A DNA stretch of 64,000 nt from Ciceribacter lividus (GCF_003337715.1 NZ_QPIX01000002.1:1-64000); one strand, 5' to 3'. Shown: positions 15,593-24,565, counted from the stretch's first letter. Numbers and translations: made by a program. Notes: generated by a model not told the origin, from the letters alone.

Positions 15593-18238
15593 TTATCCCT
15601 TCAGCGTGCGATCGACGATGTCGCGGACGTCGTTCGAGAGCGCCTCGCGCTCGATCCTGACGAGGGCGGTGCGGGCAAGCTCGGCACGCCCGGCTTCCAG
15701 CTGCCGCCATGAGCGCATGGAGGTGAGAAGACGTGCGGCGAGCTGCGGGTTCTTCGCATCGATCCTGAGGATCTCCTCGGCGAGGAAGCGGTAACCCGCA
15801 CCGTCCGCGCGATTGAAGCCGGTCGGGTTGCTGAAGACGAAGGCGCCGACGAGCGAGCGGACCCGGTTCGGGTTGTTCTCGTTGAAGTGCCGGTCTTCCT
15901 TGAGCCGCATGACGCGGGCGAGTGCCCCTTCGCCGGGGATCGTCGCCTGGATCTGGAACCACTTGTCGATGACCAGTGCGTTCTCGGCGAAGCGCGCCTC
16001 GAAGGCGGCGAGCGCGGCGTGCGTTTCCGGCGCCTCGGGGAAGCGGTGGGCGAGCACCGTCAGCGCCTGGGAGAGGTCGGTCATGTTGTCGGCCTTCGCG
16101 AAGGCTTCCGCGGCAAGGGCCGGCGCATCCTCGGCGATCGTGCGGTAGAGGAGGGCGGCGTTGCGCAGAGCACGGCGTCCGGCGCTCGCGGCATCGGGGC
16201 TGTAGGCTCCCTCTGCGGCCATTGCGTCGAAAAGGCTGCCGAAGGCATCTGCGCCGGCACGCGCAATCGCCGTCAGCACCGCCTCGCGGCCGGCATGGAT
16301 GGCATCCGGATCGTTGTCGCCGCCGAGTTCGCGGGCGATGTCGGCCTCGCTCGGCAGCGTCAGCGCCTGGGCGCGGAAGGCGGGCTCCAGCGCCGGATCG
16401 GCGGCGACGGCGAGCAACGCCTCGGCGAAAGTGACGTCGATCTGGATCGCCTCGCCCTTGCGGGCCGCACGCGCGGCGTCCTTGAGCGCCGGCAGTGCGA
16501 GATCGGTGATCGCCTGCCAGCGCGAAAACAGATCGGTCTCGTGGCGGGCGATGAGGGCGAGGTCAGCCGGCTTCTGTTCGTAGCGCACGATGACCGGTGC
16601 GGAGAAACTGCGGTTGAGCGAAAGCGCGGGACGGGACGCAATGCCGGTGAAGGTCACCGTGTGGCGGGCTTCCTTGAGGTGGAGGACGCTGCCGGTCATC
16701 TCCGCGCCGTCGACCGAGGCGGGGACGGCGATCGTACCGTCTTCGAGCACGATGGCGAGATCGAGCGGAATATGCATCGGCTTCTTGTCGGCCTGGCCGG
16801 GTGTGGCCGGAACCGTCTGCCCGATCTCCAGCGTGAGTGCCTTGCCGGCGGCGTCGTAGTCAGCGGTCACGGTGACGTGCGGCGTGCCGGCCTGATTGTA
16901 CCAGAGCGAGAACTGGCCGAGATCGCGACCGCTCGCATCTTCGAAGCACTTGACGAAGTCCTCGACCGTGGCAGCCTCGCCGTCATGGCGCTCGAAATAG
17001 AGGTCCATGCCCTTCTTGAAGAGATCGCGGCCGAGGATGGTCGCGATCATGCGGGTGACCTCGGAGCCCTTCTCGTAGACGGTCGTCGTATAGAAGTTGT
17101 TGATCTCGCGATACTTGTCCGGGCGGACCGGATGGGCGAGCGGGCCGGCGTCCTCCGGGAACTGCTCCGAGCGCAGGTGCCGGACCTCGGCGATGCGCTT
17201 CACCGGCCGCGAGCGCTGGTCGGCGGAAAATTCGTGGTCGCGGAAGACGGTGAGGCCTTCCTTGAGGCAGAGCTGGAACCAGTCGCGGCAGGTGATGCGG
17301 TTGCCGGTCCAGTTGTGGAAGTATTCGTGGGCGATGATCGCCTCGATATTGGCGTAGTCGGCGTCGGTGGCCGTCTCCGGATCGGCAAGCACGTACTTGT
17401 CGTTGAAGACGTTGAGGCCCTTGTTCTCCATCGCCCCCATGTTGAAGTCGGAGACGGCGACGATCATGAAGATGTCGAGGTCATATTCGCGACCGAACAC
17501 CTCCTCGTCCCACTTCATAGAGCGCTTGAGCGCATCCATCGCATAGGTCGCGCGCGGCTCCTTGCCGTGCTCGACATAGATCTTCAGCGCGACCTCGCGG
17601 CCGGACATGGTGGTGAACGTGTCTTCCACGACGCCGAGATCGCCGGCGACCAGCGCGAAGAGATAGGCCGGCTTCGGATGCGGATCGAACCAGGCGGCGA
17701 AATGACGGCCTTCGTCGAAATTGCCGCCGCCGAGATAGTTGCCGTTCGAGAGCAGGAGCGGATTGGCGGCCTTGTCGGCGATGATGGTGACCGTATAGGG
17801 CGCGAGCACGTCCGGGCGATCGGGGAAATAGGTGATGCGGCGGAAGCCTTCCGCCTCGCACTGGGTGCAGTAGATGCCGCTCGAGCGGTAGAGCCCCATC
17901 AGCTGCGAATTGGCCTGCGGGTTGATGATCGTGGTGATCGTCAGCTCGAAGGGCGAGGATTCCGGCAGGTCGCGGACCGTCAGGCTGTCCGGCGTCGCCG
18001 TGTAGCGTTCGGGCGCCATCTCCATCTGGTCGAGCAGCAGGCCGGAGAGCGTCAGCTCGTCGCCGTCGAAAACGAGCGGGGCCGCGGGATCGGTGCCCTC
18101 GCGGCGGTGGAAGATCAGGCGGGCCTCGACCTTGGTCGCCTCCGGATCAAGCTCGAAAGTCAGATCAACGCGTTCCAGAACGAAATCGGTTGGGCGGTAA
18201 TCTGCCAGATGAATGATCCGGCCCGTGTCTGTTCGCAT
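15593..18238 (-). CDS. pepN: Aminopeptidase N
   Basis: The product is 881 aa from the ATG at 18238, with AGGAAG upstream; an ATG at 18265 is possible. The length matches PepN. The M1-family GAMEN motif is at 268-272. The zinc site is HEYFH at 304-308 with the third ligand Glu at 327 in CLKEGLT. ITYFPDRPDVLAPYTVTI is also typical of PepN. The enzyme removes N-terminal residues from peptides in the cytosol as the main broad-specificity aminopeptidase of Gram-negative bacteria. It lies near the PleC-like kinase gene; DUF4344 sits between them. Confidence 0.96.
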   Translation of the reverse strand: MRTDTGRIIHLADYRPTDFVLERVDLTFELDPEATKVEARLIFHRREGTDPAAPLVFDGDELTLSGLLLDQMEMAPERYTATPDSLTVRDLPESSPFELTITTIINPQANSQLMGLYRSSGIYCTQCEAEGFRRITYFPDRPDVLAPYTVTIIADKAANPLLLSNGNYLGGGNFDEGRHFAAWFDPHPKPAYLFALVAGDLGVVEDTFTTMSGREVALKIYVEHGKEPRATYAMDALKRSMKWDEEVFGREYDLDIFMIVAVSDFNMGAMENKGLNVFNDKYVLADPETATDADYANIEAIIAHEYFHNWTGNRITCRDWFQLCLKEGLTVFRDHEFSADQRSRPVKRIAEVRHLRSEQFPEDAGPLAHPVRPDKYREINNFYTTTVYEKGSEVTRMIATILGRDLFKKGMDLYFERHDGEAATVEDFVKCFEDASGRDLGQFSLWYNQAGTPHVTVTADYDAAGKALTLEIGQTVPATPGQADKKPMHIPLDLAIVLEDGTIAVPASVDGAEMTGSVLHLKEARHTVTFTGIASRPALSLNRSFSAPVIVRYEQKPADLALIARHETDLFSRWQAITDLALPALKDAARAARKGEAIQIDVTFAEALLAVAADPALEPAFRAQALTLPSEADIARELGGDNDPDAIHAGREAVLTAIARAGADAFGSLFDAMAAEGAYSPDAASAGRRALRNAALLYRTIAEDAPALAAEAFAKADNMTDLSQALTVLAHRFPEAPETHAALAAFEARFAENALVIDKWFQIQATIPGEGALARVMRLKEDRHFNENNPNRVRSLVGAFVFSNPTGFNRADGAGYRFLAEEILRIDAKNPQLAARLLTSMRSWRQLEAGRAELARTALVRIEREALSNDVRDIVDRTLKG

Positions 18239-18606
18239 GAATTCTTCCTGCTCGGTGTCTTGCATGAATCCGGCACCCGCGAACGTACATGAGATACGAA
18301 CCAGCGCGATTTCGGCCGGGATGATTGCAGTAATTTCTGAACGATTGTTAAAATTATCACGAATACTTTCCTGCGGGCAGATAAATTCGGTTTCACTGAA
18401 AAGAGGATCAACACAGGTCCGCTGAGGACTGGCGCGGCAAGGTGGTTTTGGCTGCCGGAGAGCGTACCCGATCCGCCACTGCCGGCCTTGCCAGAAGCGC
18501 CTCGTCGGTCGATGATGAGTGCTCTTGCCTTCCGCAGCGGGTGCCGAGCAGCCGCCCACCTCCGTCACCAGATAGGCCCCGTCCGCGGGCTCACGAGAAG
18601 CAACAG
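18239..18606. other. Divergent intergenic region, pepN and EamA gene
   Basis: The part next to pepN (about 18330-18400) is AT-rich and probably carries its promoter. The rest is GC-rich and open on several frames, but shows no conserved protein or RNA that I recognise. The EamA ribosome-binding site is in the last 15 bases. Confidence 0.4.
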
Positions 18607-19539
18607 ATGGCCTCCGCCGTTTCCGATCCGCTTCGCGGCATCCTCATGAAGGTCTGCTCGGTCATGGTCTTCGTCGGCATGCAGACGTCGATCAAGCTGG
18701 CCGGCGCCGGCATGCCGCCGGGGCAGATCGTCTTCTACCGCTCCGCCTTCGCCATGCTGCCGATCCTCGTCTATCTCGCCTGGCAGCGGGAGATCGGCAC
18801 GGCCTTCGGCACCGACAATCCGTTCGGCCACCTGAAGCGCGGGCTGATCGGGGTGACGTCGATGAGCGTCGGCTTCTACGGGCTCGTCCTCCTGCCGCTG
18901 CCGGACGCGATCGCCATTGGCTATGCGATGCCGCTGATCGCCGTCGTCTTCGCGGCGGTCTTCCTGCGCGAGGCGGTGCGCGTCTATCGCTGGACGGCGG
19001 TCTTCGTCGGCATGATCGGGGTTGCGATCATCTCCTGGCCGAAGCTGACGCTCTTCGGCGCCGAGGGTGCGCAGTCTGAGGCGGCGATCGGGGCGATCGC
19101 CGTGCTCGCCTCCGCCATGCTCGGGGCGGCCGCCATGCTACAGGTGCGCCAGCTGGTGCAGACGGAGAAGACGCCGACCATCGTCATGTATTTCTCGCTG
19201 ACCGCCTCGGTGCTCGCCGCCTTCACCTGGTTCCTCGGCTGGCAGTCGCTCTCCTGGACCCAGCTCGGGCTGATGGCGCTCGCCGGCATCTTCGGCGGGG
19301 TGGGGCAGATCCTGCTCACCGAGAGCTATCGTTATGCCGATGTCTCGACGATCGCGCCCTTCGAATACACCTCGATCATCTTGGGCTCGGTGGTCGCCTA
19401 CGTCCTCTTCGGCGACGTGCCGACGCTGACGACGCTTCTCGGCGCGGCGATCGTGGTGGCCGCCGGCATCTTCATCATCTATCGCGAGCACCAGCTGGGG
19501 CTAGAACGGAAGGCGGCGCGCAAGGCCTCGACGCCGTAG
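18607..19539 (+). CDS. EamA/DMT-superfamily transporter
   Basis: The product is 310 aa from the ATG at 18607. The longer frame from 18442 adds 55 residues of non-membrane sequence. About ten hydrophobic segments fall into two EamA repeats (about residues 10-140 and 150-290), starting KVCSVMVFVGMQTSIKLAGA and containing LTESYRYADVSTIAPFEYTS in the second. The family includes exporters of amino acids and other metabolites; the substrate cannot be told. A Lys/Arg-rich C-terminal tail should be cytoplasmic. It converges with the MFS gene 24 bp away. Confidence 0.85.
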   Translation: MASAVSDPLRGILMKVCSVMVFVGMQTSIKLAGAGMPPGQIVFYRSAFAMLPILVYLAWQREIGTAFGTDNPFGHLKRGLIGVTSMSVGFYGLVLLPLPDAIAIGYAMPLIAVVFAAVFLREAVRVYRWTAVFVGMIGVAIISWPKLTLFGAEGAQSEAAIGAIAVLASAMLGAAAMLQVRQLVQTEKTPTIVMYFSLTASVLAAFTWFLGWQSLSWTQLGLMALAGIFGGVGQILLTESYRYADVSTIAPFEYTSIILGSVVAYVLFGDVPTLTTLLGAAIVVAAGIFIIYREHQLGLERKAARKASTP

Positions 19540-19563
19540 TCTACCCTTTGCCGGAAGGCCGCG

Positions 19564-20829
19564 TCAGGCGGGTTCGCTGCCGGGAGCGTCGTTGCCGTCT
19601 TCGGTGGGCGGCACGGTCGTATTCACCCGGTCGGCGCCGAGCACGGGGATCGTGGCACCCTGGAAGTCGGTCTTTTCGTCGCGGGCCTTGCCGCGCCTAC
19701 GGCCCATGCGCCAGGCGGCATAGCCGGCATAGACGGCGAAGATGAAGGCCAGGAACCAGACGAGCCCGACCGGTCCGAGCGCCTGCATGAGACTGCCGCC
19801 GATCAGCGGGCCGGTGACCGTCCCCATGCCGTAGAGGATCATCACGCCGCCCGAAACGGTCACGTATTCGCCGGGCTCGGCCATGTCCGCCGCATGGGCG
19901 GCGTTCAGCGCATAGACCGGGTAGAGCACGGAACCGACGAAGAAGCCGGCGATGCAGGCGGCGACGACGCCGAACGCGCCGAAGGCGGCCATGGCGAGGC
20001 TCGCGGCGACACCGAAGAGGCCGCAGGCGATCATCACCAGGCGCCGGTCGATGCGGTCGGAAATGCGTCCGATCGGCATCTGGGCGAGTGCGCCGCCGGC
20101 GAGCACGGCGGCAAGCAGGGTCGCGCCGCCGGTCGCATCCATGCCGATCGCCTGGCTGTAGACGCCGCCGAGGCTGCCCCAGGTGCCGGAAAGCGCACCG
20201 GCGAGCAGGGAGCCGACGAAGGCGATCGGCGAGCGCCGGTAGAGCCGGACGAGATCGAAGCGCGCCTCGGCGATCGGCGCAGGCGACGGCGCGGTCGAGA
20301 GCATGGTCGGCAGCAGGGCGAGCGAGAAGACGATGCCGCAGGCGACGAAGAGCCCCATTTCCTTGGGGTCGCCGAGCGGCACGAGATACTGGCCGCCGAT
20401 GGAGCCGAGGAGGCAGGTGATCATGTAGACGGAGAAGACCGCGCCGCGATTGTCGTTGGTGACGCGCTCGTTGAGCCAGCTTTCGATGATGAGGTAGCTG
20501 CCGGCGATGGCAAAACCCGCAAGCGCCCGGAAGGCGAGCCAGGCATAGACCTCGACCAGCAGGGCCGAAAAGAGGATCGAGACGGTAAGCAGCGTGATGA
20601 GCGCCCCGAAGACCCGGACATGGCCGACCCGGCGCACCAGAACCGGCGTGACGATGCAGGAGAGCGTGAAGCCGAGCGTATAGGCCGTGGCGATCACCGA
20701 GACGGTGACGGTCGACCAGCCGTCCGCAAGTGCACGCAGCGGTACCAGATAGTTCATCAGCCCGAGCCCGGTCATCATCAGGAGGGTGGACAGCATGAGG
20801 GTGGCGATGGATGTGAGGCTGGCCAGCAT
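19564..20829 (-). CDS. Major facilitator superfamily transporter
   Basis: The product is 421 aa with twelve predicted membrane helices. The N-terminal half has IESWLNERVTNDNRGAVFSV, and the loop between helices 2 and 3 has VRRVGHVRVFG. The second half starts near residue 205, with GRISDRIDRRLVM as the repeat of the MFS loop motif. This resembles the YcaD-like branch of drug/metabolite MFS carriers. A 35-residue polar tail extends into the cytoplasm. Substrate is unknown. Confidence 0.85.
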   Translation of the reverse strand: MLASLTSIATLMLSTLLMMTGLGLMNYLVPLRALADGWSTVTVSVIATAYTLGFTLSCIVTPVLVRRVGHVRVFGALITLLTVSILFSALLVEVYAWLAFRALAGFAIAGSYLIIESWLNERVTNDNRGAVFSVYMITCLLGSIGGQYLVPLGDPKEMGLFVACGIVFSLALLPTMLSTAPSPAPIAEARFDLVRLYRRSPIAFVGSLLAGALSGTWGSLGGVYSQAIGMDATGGATLLAAVLAGGALAQMPIGRISDRIDRRLVMIACGLFGVAASLAMAAFGAFGVVAACIAGFFVGSVLYPVYALNAAHAADMAEPGEYVTVSGGVMILYGMGTVTGPLIGGSLMQALGPVGLVWFLAFIFAVYAGYAAWRMGRRRGKARDEKTDFQGATIPVLGADRVNTTVPPTEDGNDAPGSEPA

Positions 20830-20902
20830 CGGGGCTCAATTCCGTTTGAGGACGCTCAAGCCTTTATTCGGAAATCCGAATGGTGTCGACGGGCAAACGC
20901 GG

Positions 20903-20974
20903 TTGCAACTAATTGCATGGAATCGCTTGCTTACTCTGCATTCAGTTGCATTATGTTAAGTATATGTGTATTTT
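20903..20974 (+). promoter_or_regulatory. AT-rich control region with repeated TTGCA elements
   Basis: TTGCA occurs at 20903, 20913 and 20946, and TGCA at 20937; the second and third TTGCA are followed by T. TTGCAT (20946-20951), a 17-base spacer and TATTTT (20969-20974) would make a plausible sigma-70 promoter reading toward 21171. The surrounding 20880-21060 is far more AT-rich than the genes. Confidence 0.35.
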
Positions 20975-21170
20975 GTCTGCATATACAGATATCTAGGGGG
21001 GCGGTACGGGGGCAGGCCGTGCCGAGCTTGTGTGCGCAAGCTCTAATTCATATATATATTAAAAGTTGAATTTCGGTCCCAGGGGCAGGTGGCAAGGCCG
21101 ACCGGCAGACCGGATGGGCCTTTGCGCGGCGATGGGGCACGACTCCCCGATGGAAAAGACGAGGGTGATG

Positions 21171-22070
21171 ATGGCGTATTCCGCGGCGGACCTGCAGGAA
21201 CATCCACGTTTCGTACTGGCGGTCCGCTTTCTCGCGGAGAAACTGCGCGGCGTCCATGACGGCAATCCGCGTCTTGCGCGCTTCCTCGCCTCGCAGCAGC
21301 GATGGCTGCTGAGTCAGGCGGCGTTCGCCCTGCACAATGAATACGATCCTGACGTGCCGCGCTCGGGGCTGACGATCGGCCGGTTACGCGACATGGCGAC
21401 GGGCGTCAACGCGGCGAGCCGCAACACGGTTCTGAACTTCCTCAACCAGCTCGAGGCCTATCGGTTCATGCGGATCGCCGGCGATCCGACGAAGCGGCCG
21501 CGGCGCTTCGAGCCGACGGAGGTGAGCGTCGAGGCGATGTTCAACTGGTTGCTCGCCAATCTGGCGGCGCTCGACCAGATGGACGGCGGCGCCCGTGCCG
21601 CCACGCTGATGGATCATCCCGAGCTGTTCCGCCTGATCCAGCCGCGGGCCGCCCGCCAGACGATCGAGGACTCGCGCTGGCGCGAGCCGCCGGCGAGGGT
21701 TGCGATGTTCCTCTGGACCGAGTCCGGCGGACTGGTGATGGACGAACTGATGCGCAGGCTGGGCACGCCTGCCGCCGATACCGAACGTATCGACATCGGC
21801 CGGATCGATGCGCGTGCGATGGCGGAGACCTTCCGCATGTCGCGCACGCACCTGCAGCGGCTCATCACCCGGGCGATCGCCGAGGGCTGTCTCGAATGGA
21901 AGGGCGAGGGACGCAAGGAAGGCCTCTGCCTTAGCCGAGACTTCCTGCGGGAATATCTCGGCTGGCAGGCGATCAAGTTCGCCGCGGTTGACGAGGCCTT
22001 TGAGGCGGCGTGCCTCAAGCTGAACCTCTGCGGACGCGAAGAACTCCGCCCGGCCGCGAAGGAACGCTGA
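21171..22070 (+). CDS. Uncharacterised helix-turn-helix-like protein
   Basis: The product is 299 aa from the ATG at 21171, with GAGGG five bases before; an in-frame ATG at 21150 is the alternative. I do not recognise a named family. Two segments look like winged-helix DNA-binding units: residues about 60-105 (RLRDMATGVNAASRNTVLNF then LNQLEAYRFM) and about 210-260 (RAMAETFRMSRTHLQRLITR then AIAEGCLEWKGEG). The middle is helical and soluble, and there is no signal peptide. It may be a regulator with two wHTH domains. The long AT-rich leader with TTGCA repeats suggests controlled expression. Confidence 0.6.
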   Translation: MAYSAADLQEHPRFVLAVRFLAEKLRGVHDGNPRLARFLASQQRWLLSQAAFALHNEYDPDVPRSGLTIGRLRDMATGVNAASRNTVLNFLNQLEAYRFMRIAGDPTKRPRRFEPTEVSVEAMFNWLLANLAALDQMDGGARAATLMDHPELFRLIQPRAARQTIEDSRWREPPARVAMFLWTESGGLVMDELMRRLGTPAADTERIDIGRIDARAMAETFRMSRTHLQRLITRAIAEGCLEWKGEGRKEGLCLSRDFLREYLGWQAIKFAAVDEAFEAACLKLNLCGREELRPAAKER

Positions 22071-22093
22071 GCCCCGCGCGGCGGCGCAGTCCC

Positions 22094-22258
22094 TCAGAGC
22101 GGGATGTTGAGGATGGCCGGGCTGACGTTGCGGTGCGCCCGGCGCTCCGCATCCCCGCCTGCCTGGGCGAGGCTGTATTCTTCCGAAGCATGGACGGCGG
22201 TGCCGATCTGGGCGACGGCCCGGCGGAAGCTGCGAAGCGGGTGGAAACTGACGTTCAT
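22094..22258 (-). CDS. Small protein, 54 aa
   Basis: ATG at 22258 has AAAGG nine bases upstream. The product begins MNVSFHPLRSFRRAVAQIGT, then AVHASEEYSLAQAGGDAE, and ends AILNIPL. The Arg-rich amphipathic start resembles small rhizobial DUF1127-like proteins, but the signature is not complete. It follows another small gene on the same strand, 107 bp downstream of its stop. Function unknown. Confidence 0.5.
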   Translation of the reverse strand: MNVSFHPLRSFRRAVAQIGTAVHASEEYSLAQAGGDAERRAHRNVSPAILNIPL

Positions 22259-22365
22259 GGCACGAACCTTTGCGTTTTTCGCGTGTCTTGCGATCGATCC
22301 CCGTCCTGTCGGCACGAGCCTTCGTTGTGCGGCGCACAAGAGGGGAGCGGGATCCTGCGACCGGC

Positions 22366-22557
22366 TCAGCGCTCGCGGAAATCGGTGAAGATCGCGGAGG
22401 GGCGGGACAGTCGTCCGAAACGGCCGAGCGCCCGTGCGCTCAATTGCTCGTGGGTGGCGGAGCCGAAACGGTGATATCCGTGGCCACTGCCCAGCTTCTC
22501 GCCGGCAAGGCGGAGCGTTTCGAAACTGCTGTGGGTGGGACGGCAAGGCATGGTCAT
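22366..22557 (-). CDS. Small basic protein, 63 aa
   Basis: ATG at 22557 (with a second ATG two codons on) follows AAGAAAGAG. The product runs MTMPCRPTHSSFETLRLAGE, KLGSGHGYHRFGSATHEQL, then SARALGRFGRLSRPSAIFTD before FRER. It is basic and has no membrane segment. The pair 22366-22557 and 22094-22258 may be one transcript, but no known family is assigned. It could be a chance frame, though the start site looks real. Confidence 0.45.
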   Translation of the reverse strand: MTMPCRPTHSSFETLRLAGEKLGSGHGYHRFGSATHEQLSARALGRFGRLSRPSAIFTDFRER

Positions 22558-22712
22558 GACGAGGCTCTTTCTTGAACGGTTCCTCCCACGACACCGACTG
22601 CAATATTGCACTGCAGCATCGATTCGACAATGTCGCAGATTGCCGCACTGCCATGCGCAATTTGCATGACTTTCGTCATCTTCTGTTTACCAGTGCTGAA
22701 AATTCGGGCTGA

Positions 22713-23561
22713 TCAGCCGCCGAGGCGGGCGCGGAACGCCTGCAGGTCCGCCCAGGCGAGCGCCTTGCTGGCCGGGGCAGTCAGGAGCTCCTGCGGATGC
22801 AGCGTCGCGATCGCCGGGACCGCGTGGCTGCCGCAGGCGATCTCGCGCCACTCGCCGCGCAGGGCGTGAATGGTACCGGTGCCGCCGAAGAAGAAGCGGG
22901 CCGTGAAATTGCCGAGGAGCAGCACGGCCTTCGGTTCGGCGAGCTCGATCTGCCGTTCGACGAAGGGCCGGCAGATCGCCGCTTCCGGCGCCGAGGGCGG
23001 CCGGTCGCCCGGCGGACGCCAGGGAATGACCGTCGAAAGCAGCACCGTCTCGCGCGAAAGCCCGATCGCGGCGAGCATGCGGTCGAGCAGGAAGCCGGCC
23101 TTGCCGGAGAAGGCGGCACCCTCGCGGTCGTCGTCGGCGCTCGGCATCGGGCCGATCACCATGACGCCGGCGGCGGGATCGCCGGCGGCGAAGACCGTCG
23201 AGCGGGCGCTGGTCTTCAGGTTGCAGCCGCCGAAAGCCTCGACTGCGGTTCTGAGCTCGTCGAGCGTGCGGGCGCTCTCGGCGGCGAAACGCGCCTCGGT
23301 GACGGCATGCTCGTCGGGAATGGCGATCGCGGCGGCCGGCCTCGGCGCCGGCTGGGGCGCCTCCGGACGTCGCCGCTCGGGTGCGGGAGCCGTGCCCGGC
23401 GCTGCCGCCGCCGCGGGACGCTGGCGCGCCTGCTTCTCCGCCGAAAACGCCGCCTGCCGGTCGACGGGCGCATCCTCGACGAGCCATTCGACACCCGCCT
23501 CGGCATGGAAATGCAGAAGCGCGGCGAGCTCGGCGGCGGTCATGTCGCGGGCGGTGATCAT
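22713..23561 (-). CDS. Family-4-like uracil-DNA glycosylase with an incomplete iron-sulfur site
   Basis: The product is 282 aa. Residues about 30-95 are a Pro/Ala-rich linker. The C-terminal 190 residues match uracil-DNA glycosylase family 4: VIGPMPSADDDREGAAFSGK then AGFLLDRML, WRPPGDRPPSAPEAAICRPF, and PKAVLLLGNFTARFFFG. In characterised family 4 enzymes four Cys hold a 4Fe-4S cluster. Here the first is Phe (FGGC for CxxC) and the third is Trp (PWRPP for KCRPP), leaving two, so the cluster is probably absent. The A motif is GPMPSAD instead of GEAPGxx. It should excise uracil or a related base from DNA, but specificity may differ. A second start (MTAAELAALL) lies six codons in. Confidence 0.8.
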   Translation of the reverse strand: MITARDMTAAELAALLHFHAEAGVEWLVEDAPVDRQAAFSAEKQARQRPAAAAAPGTAPAPERRRPEAPQPAPRPAAAIAIPDEHAVTEARFAAESARTLDELRTAVEAFGGCNLKTSARSTVFAAGDPAAGVMVIGPMPSADDDREGAAFSGKAGFLLDRMLAAIGLSRETVLLSTVIPWRPPGDRPPSAPEAAICRPFVERQIELAEPKAVLLLGNFTARFFFGGTGTIHALRGEWREIACGSHAVPAIATLHPQELLTAPASKALAWADLQAFRARLGG

Positions 23562-23658
23562 CGGCCTGTTCTAGTCCAGCACCGGGCAGAAGCAAACAGT
23601 TTCCTGCCTGTCCCAGCAATATGATCGCCTAAGCCCCGCACAGTGGACGCCGATGCGG

Positions 23659-24534
23659 TCAGCCGGCCTTTCGTGCGGGCGGCGCGCCGCGAAAGTGCCC
23701 GCCCGCCCAGTCTAGGAACCGGCGCACCCGCGGCTGGGTCGCGGTCGCCCGCCGCGCCACCATCCAGACCTCCGCCGGCGGCGGCTGCATCCGGTTTTCG
23801 AGACGCACGAGGCCATGCTCCGGCAGGACGACGCAGGCGGGCAGCAGCGCGATGCCGGCGCCGGTCGCGGCCATGTCGCGCTGCACGACGACGCTCGACG
23901 AGCGGAAGACAGGGCGCCCACCGAGATCCGGGAGCCGGCGATAGGCGGCGACCTCGGCAAGCGAACCGGCGGCGTGGATGACGTCGTGCCCGTCGAGCCC
24001 GGTCGCATCCGCGGCAAGCGGCCGCGTGCGGGCATAGTCCGGCGCGGCGTAGAAATCCCAGTCGAGCCGGCCGATACGGCGGCCGACCATCTCGGTCGGC
24101 GCGGATTCGAGCGGTGTGATCATGACGTCGAACTCGTCCGCCGGCAGCACGAAGAGATTGTCGTAGACGGAAAGCTCGGCCGGTTCGCCGGTGTGCTCCC
24201 GCCAGCCGGCGAGTGCGGGTGCGGCGAAGACGGCCGACAGCACCTCGCAGGTGGCGAGGCGGAGCGGAACCGGGCTTGCCGCAAGGGCGGTATTGGCGTG
24301 GCCGACCAGCGCCTCGACCTGCCGTGCCGTCTCGATCAGTTGCTCGGCGGCCGCCGTCGGCCGCAGCCGCCCGTCCTCCAGCCGGAAGAGCGCTGTGTCG
24401 AGGTTCTGTTCGATCGCCTGCAGCCGCCGCGACATCGTCGACTGGTTGACGCCGAGCCGGCGCGCGGCACCGCTCAGGCTGCCTTCGGTCGCGATCGCGA
24501 GAATGGTCTGAAGGTCGCTCCAGTCGGAGATCAT
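23659..24534 (-). CDS. LysR-family transcriptional regulator
   Basis: The product is 291 aa from the ATG at 24534. Residues 1-60 are a LysR winged helix-turn-helix (LQTILAIATEGSLSGAARRL, then GVNQSTMSRRLQAIE). The rest is a periplasmic-binding-protein-like effector domain. It is divergent from the arylamine N-acetyltransferase gene with 91 bp between starts, the classic arrangement for a LysR regulator and its target. A perfect 7-bp inverted repeat lies 16 bases from its start codon. The effector is unknown. Confidence 0.9.
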   Translation of the reverse strand: MISDWSDLQTILAIATEGSLSGAARRLGVNQSTMSRRLQAIEQNLDTALFRLEDGRLRPTAAAEQLIETARQVEALVGHANTALAASPVPLRLATCEVLSAVFAAPALAGWREHTGEPAELSVYDNLFVLPADEFDVMITPLESAPTEMVGRRIGRLDWDFYAAPDYARTRPLAADATGLDGHDVIHAAGSLAEVAAYRRLPDLGGRPVFRSSSVVVQRDMAATGAGIALLPACVVLPEHGLVRLENRMQPPPAEVWMVARRATATQPRVRRFLDWAGGHFRGAPPARKAG

Positions 24535-24549
24535 CGGGGTATCCGCCCA

Positions 24550-24565
24550 TGCATGGTCCCATGCA
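24550..24565. promoter_or_regulatory. Candidate LysR operator
   Basis: TGCATGG-TC-CCATGCA is a perfect inverted repeat between the LysR gene and its divergent neighbour. CCCATGCA also appears as a direct repeat (24547 and 24558). It begins with T and ends with A, matching the dyad logic of LysR boxes. Confidence 0.5.

Noticed and set aside
15887..18292. 801-codon plus-strand frame opposite pepN
   Set aside because: It is a mirror of the pepN reading frame with no recognisable protein; similar mirrors lie opposite the kinase (12192-14489) and the Lon-like gene.
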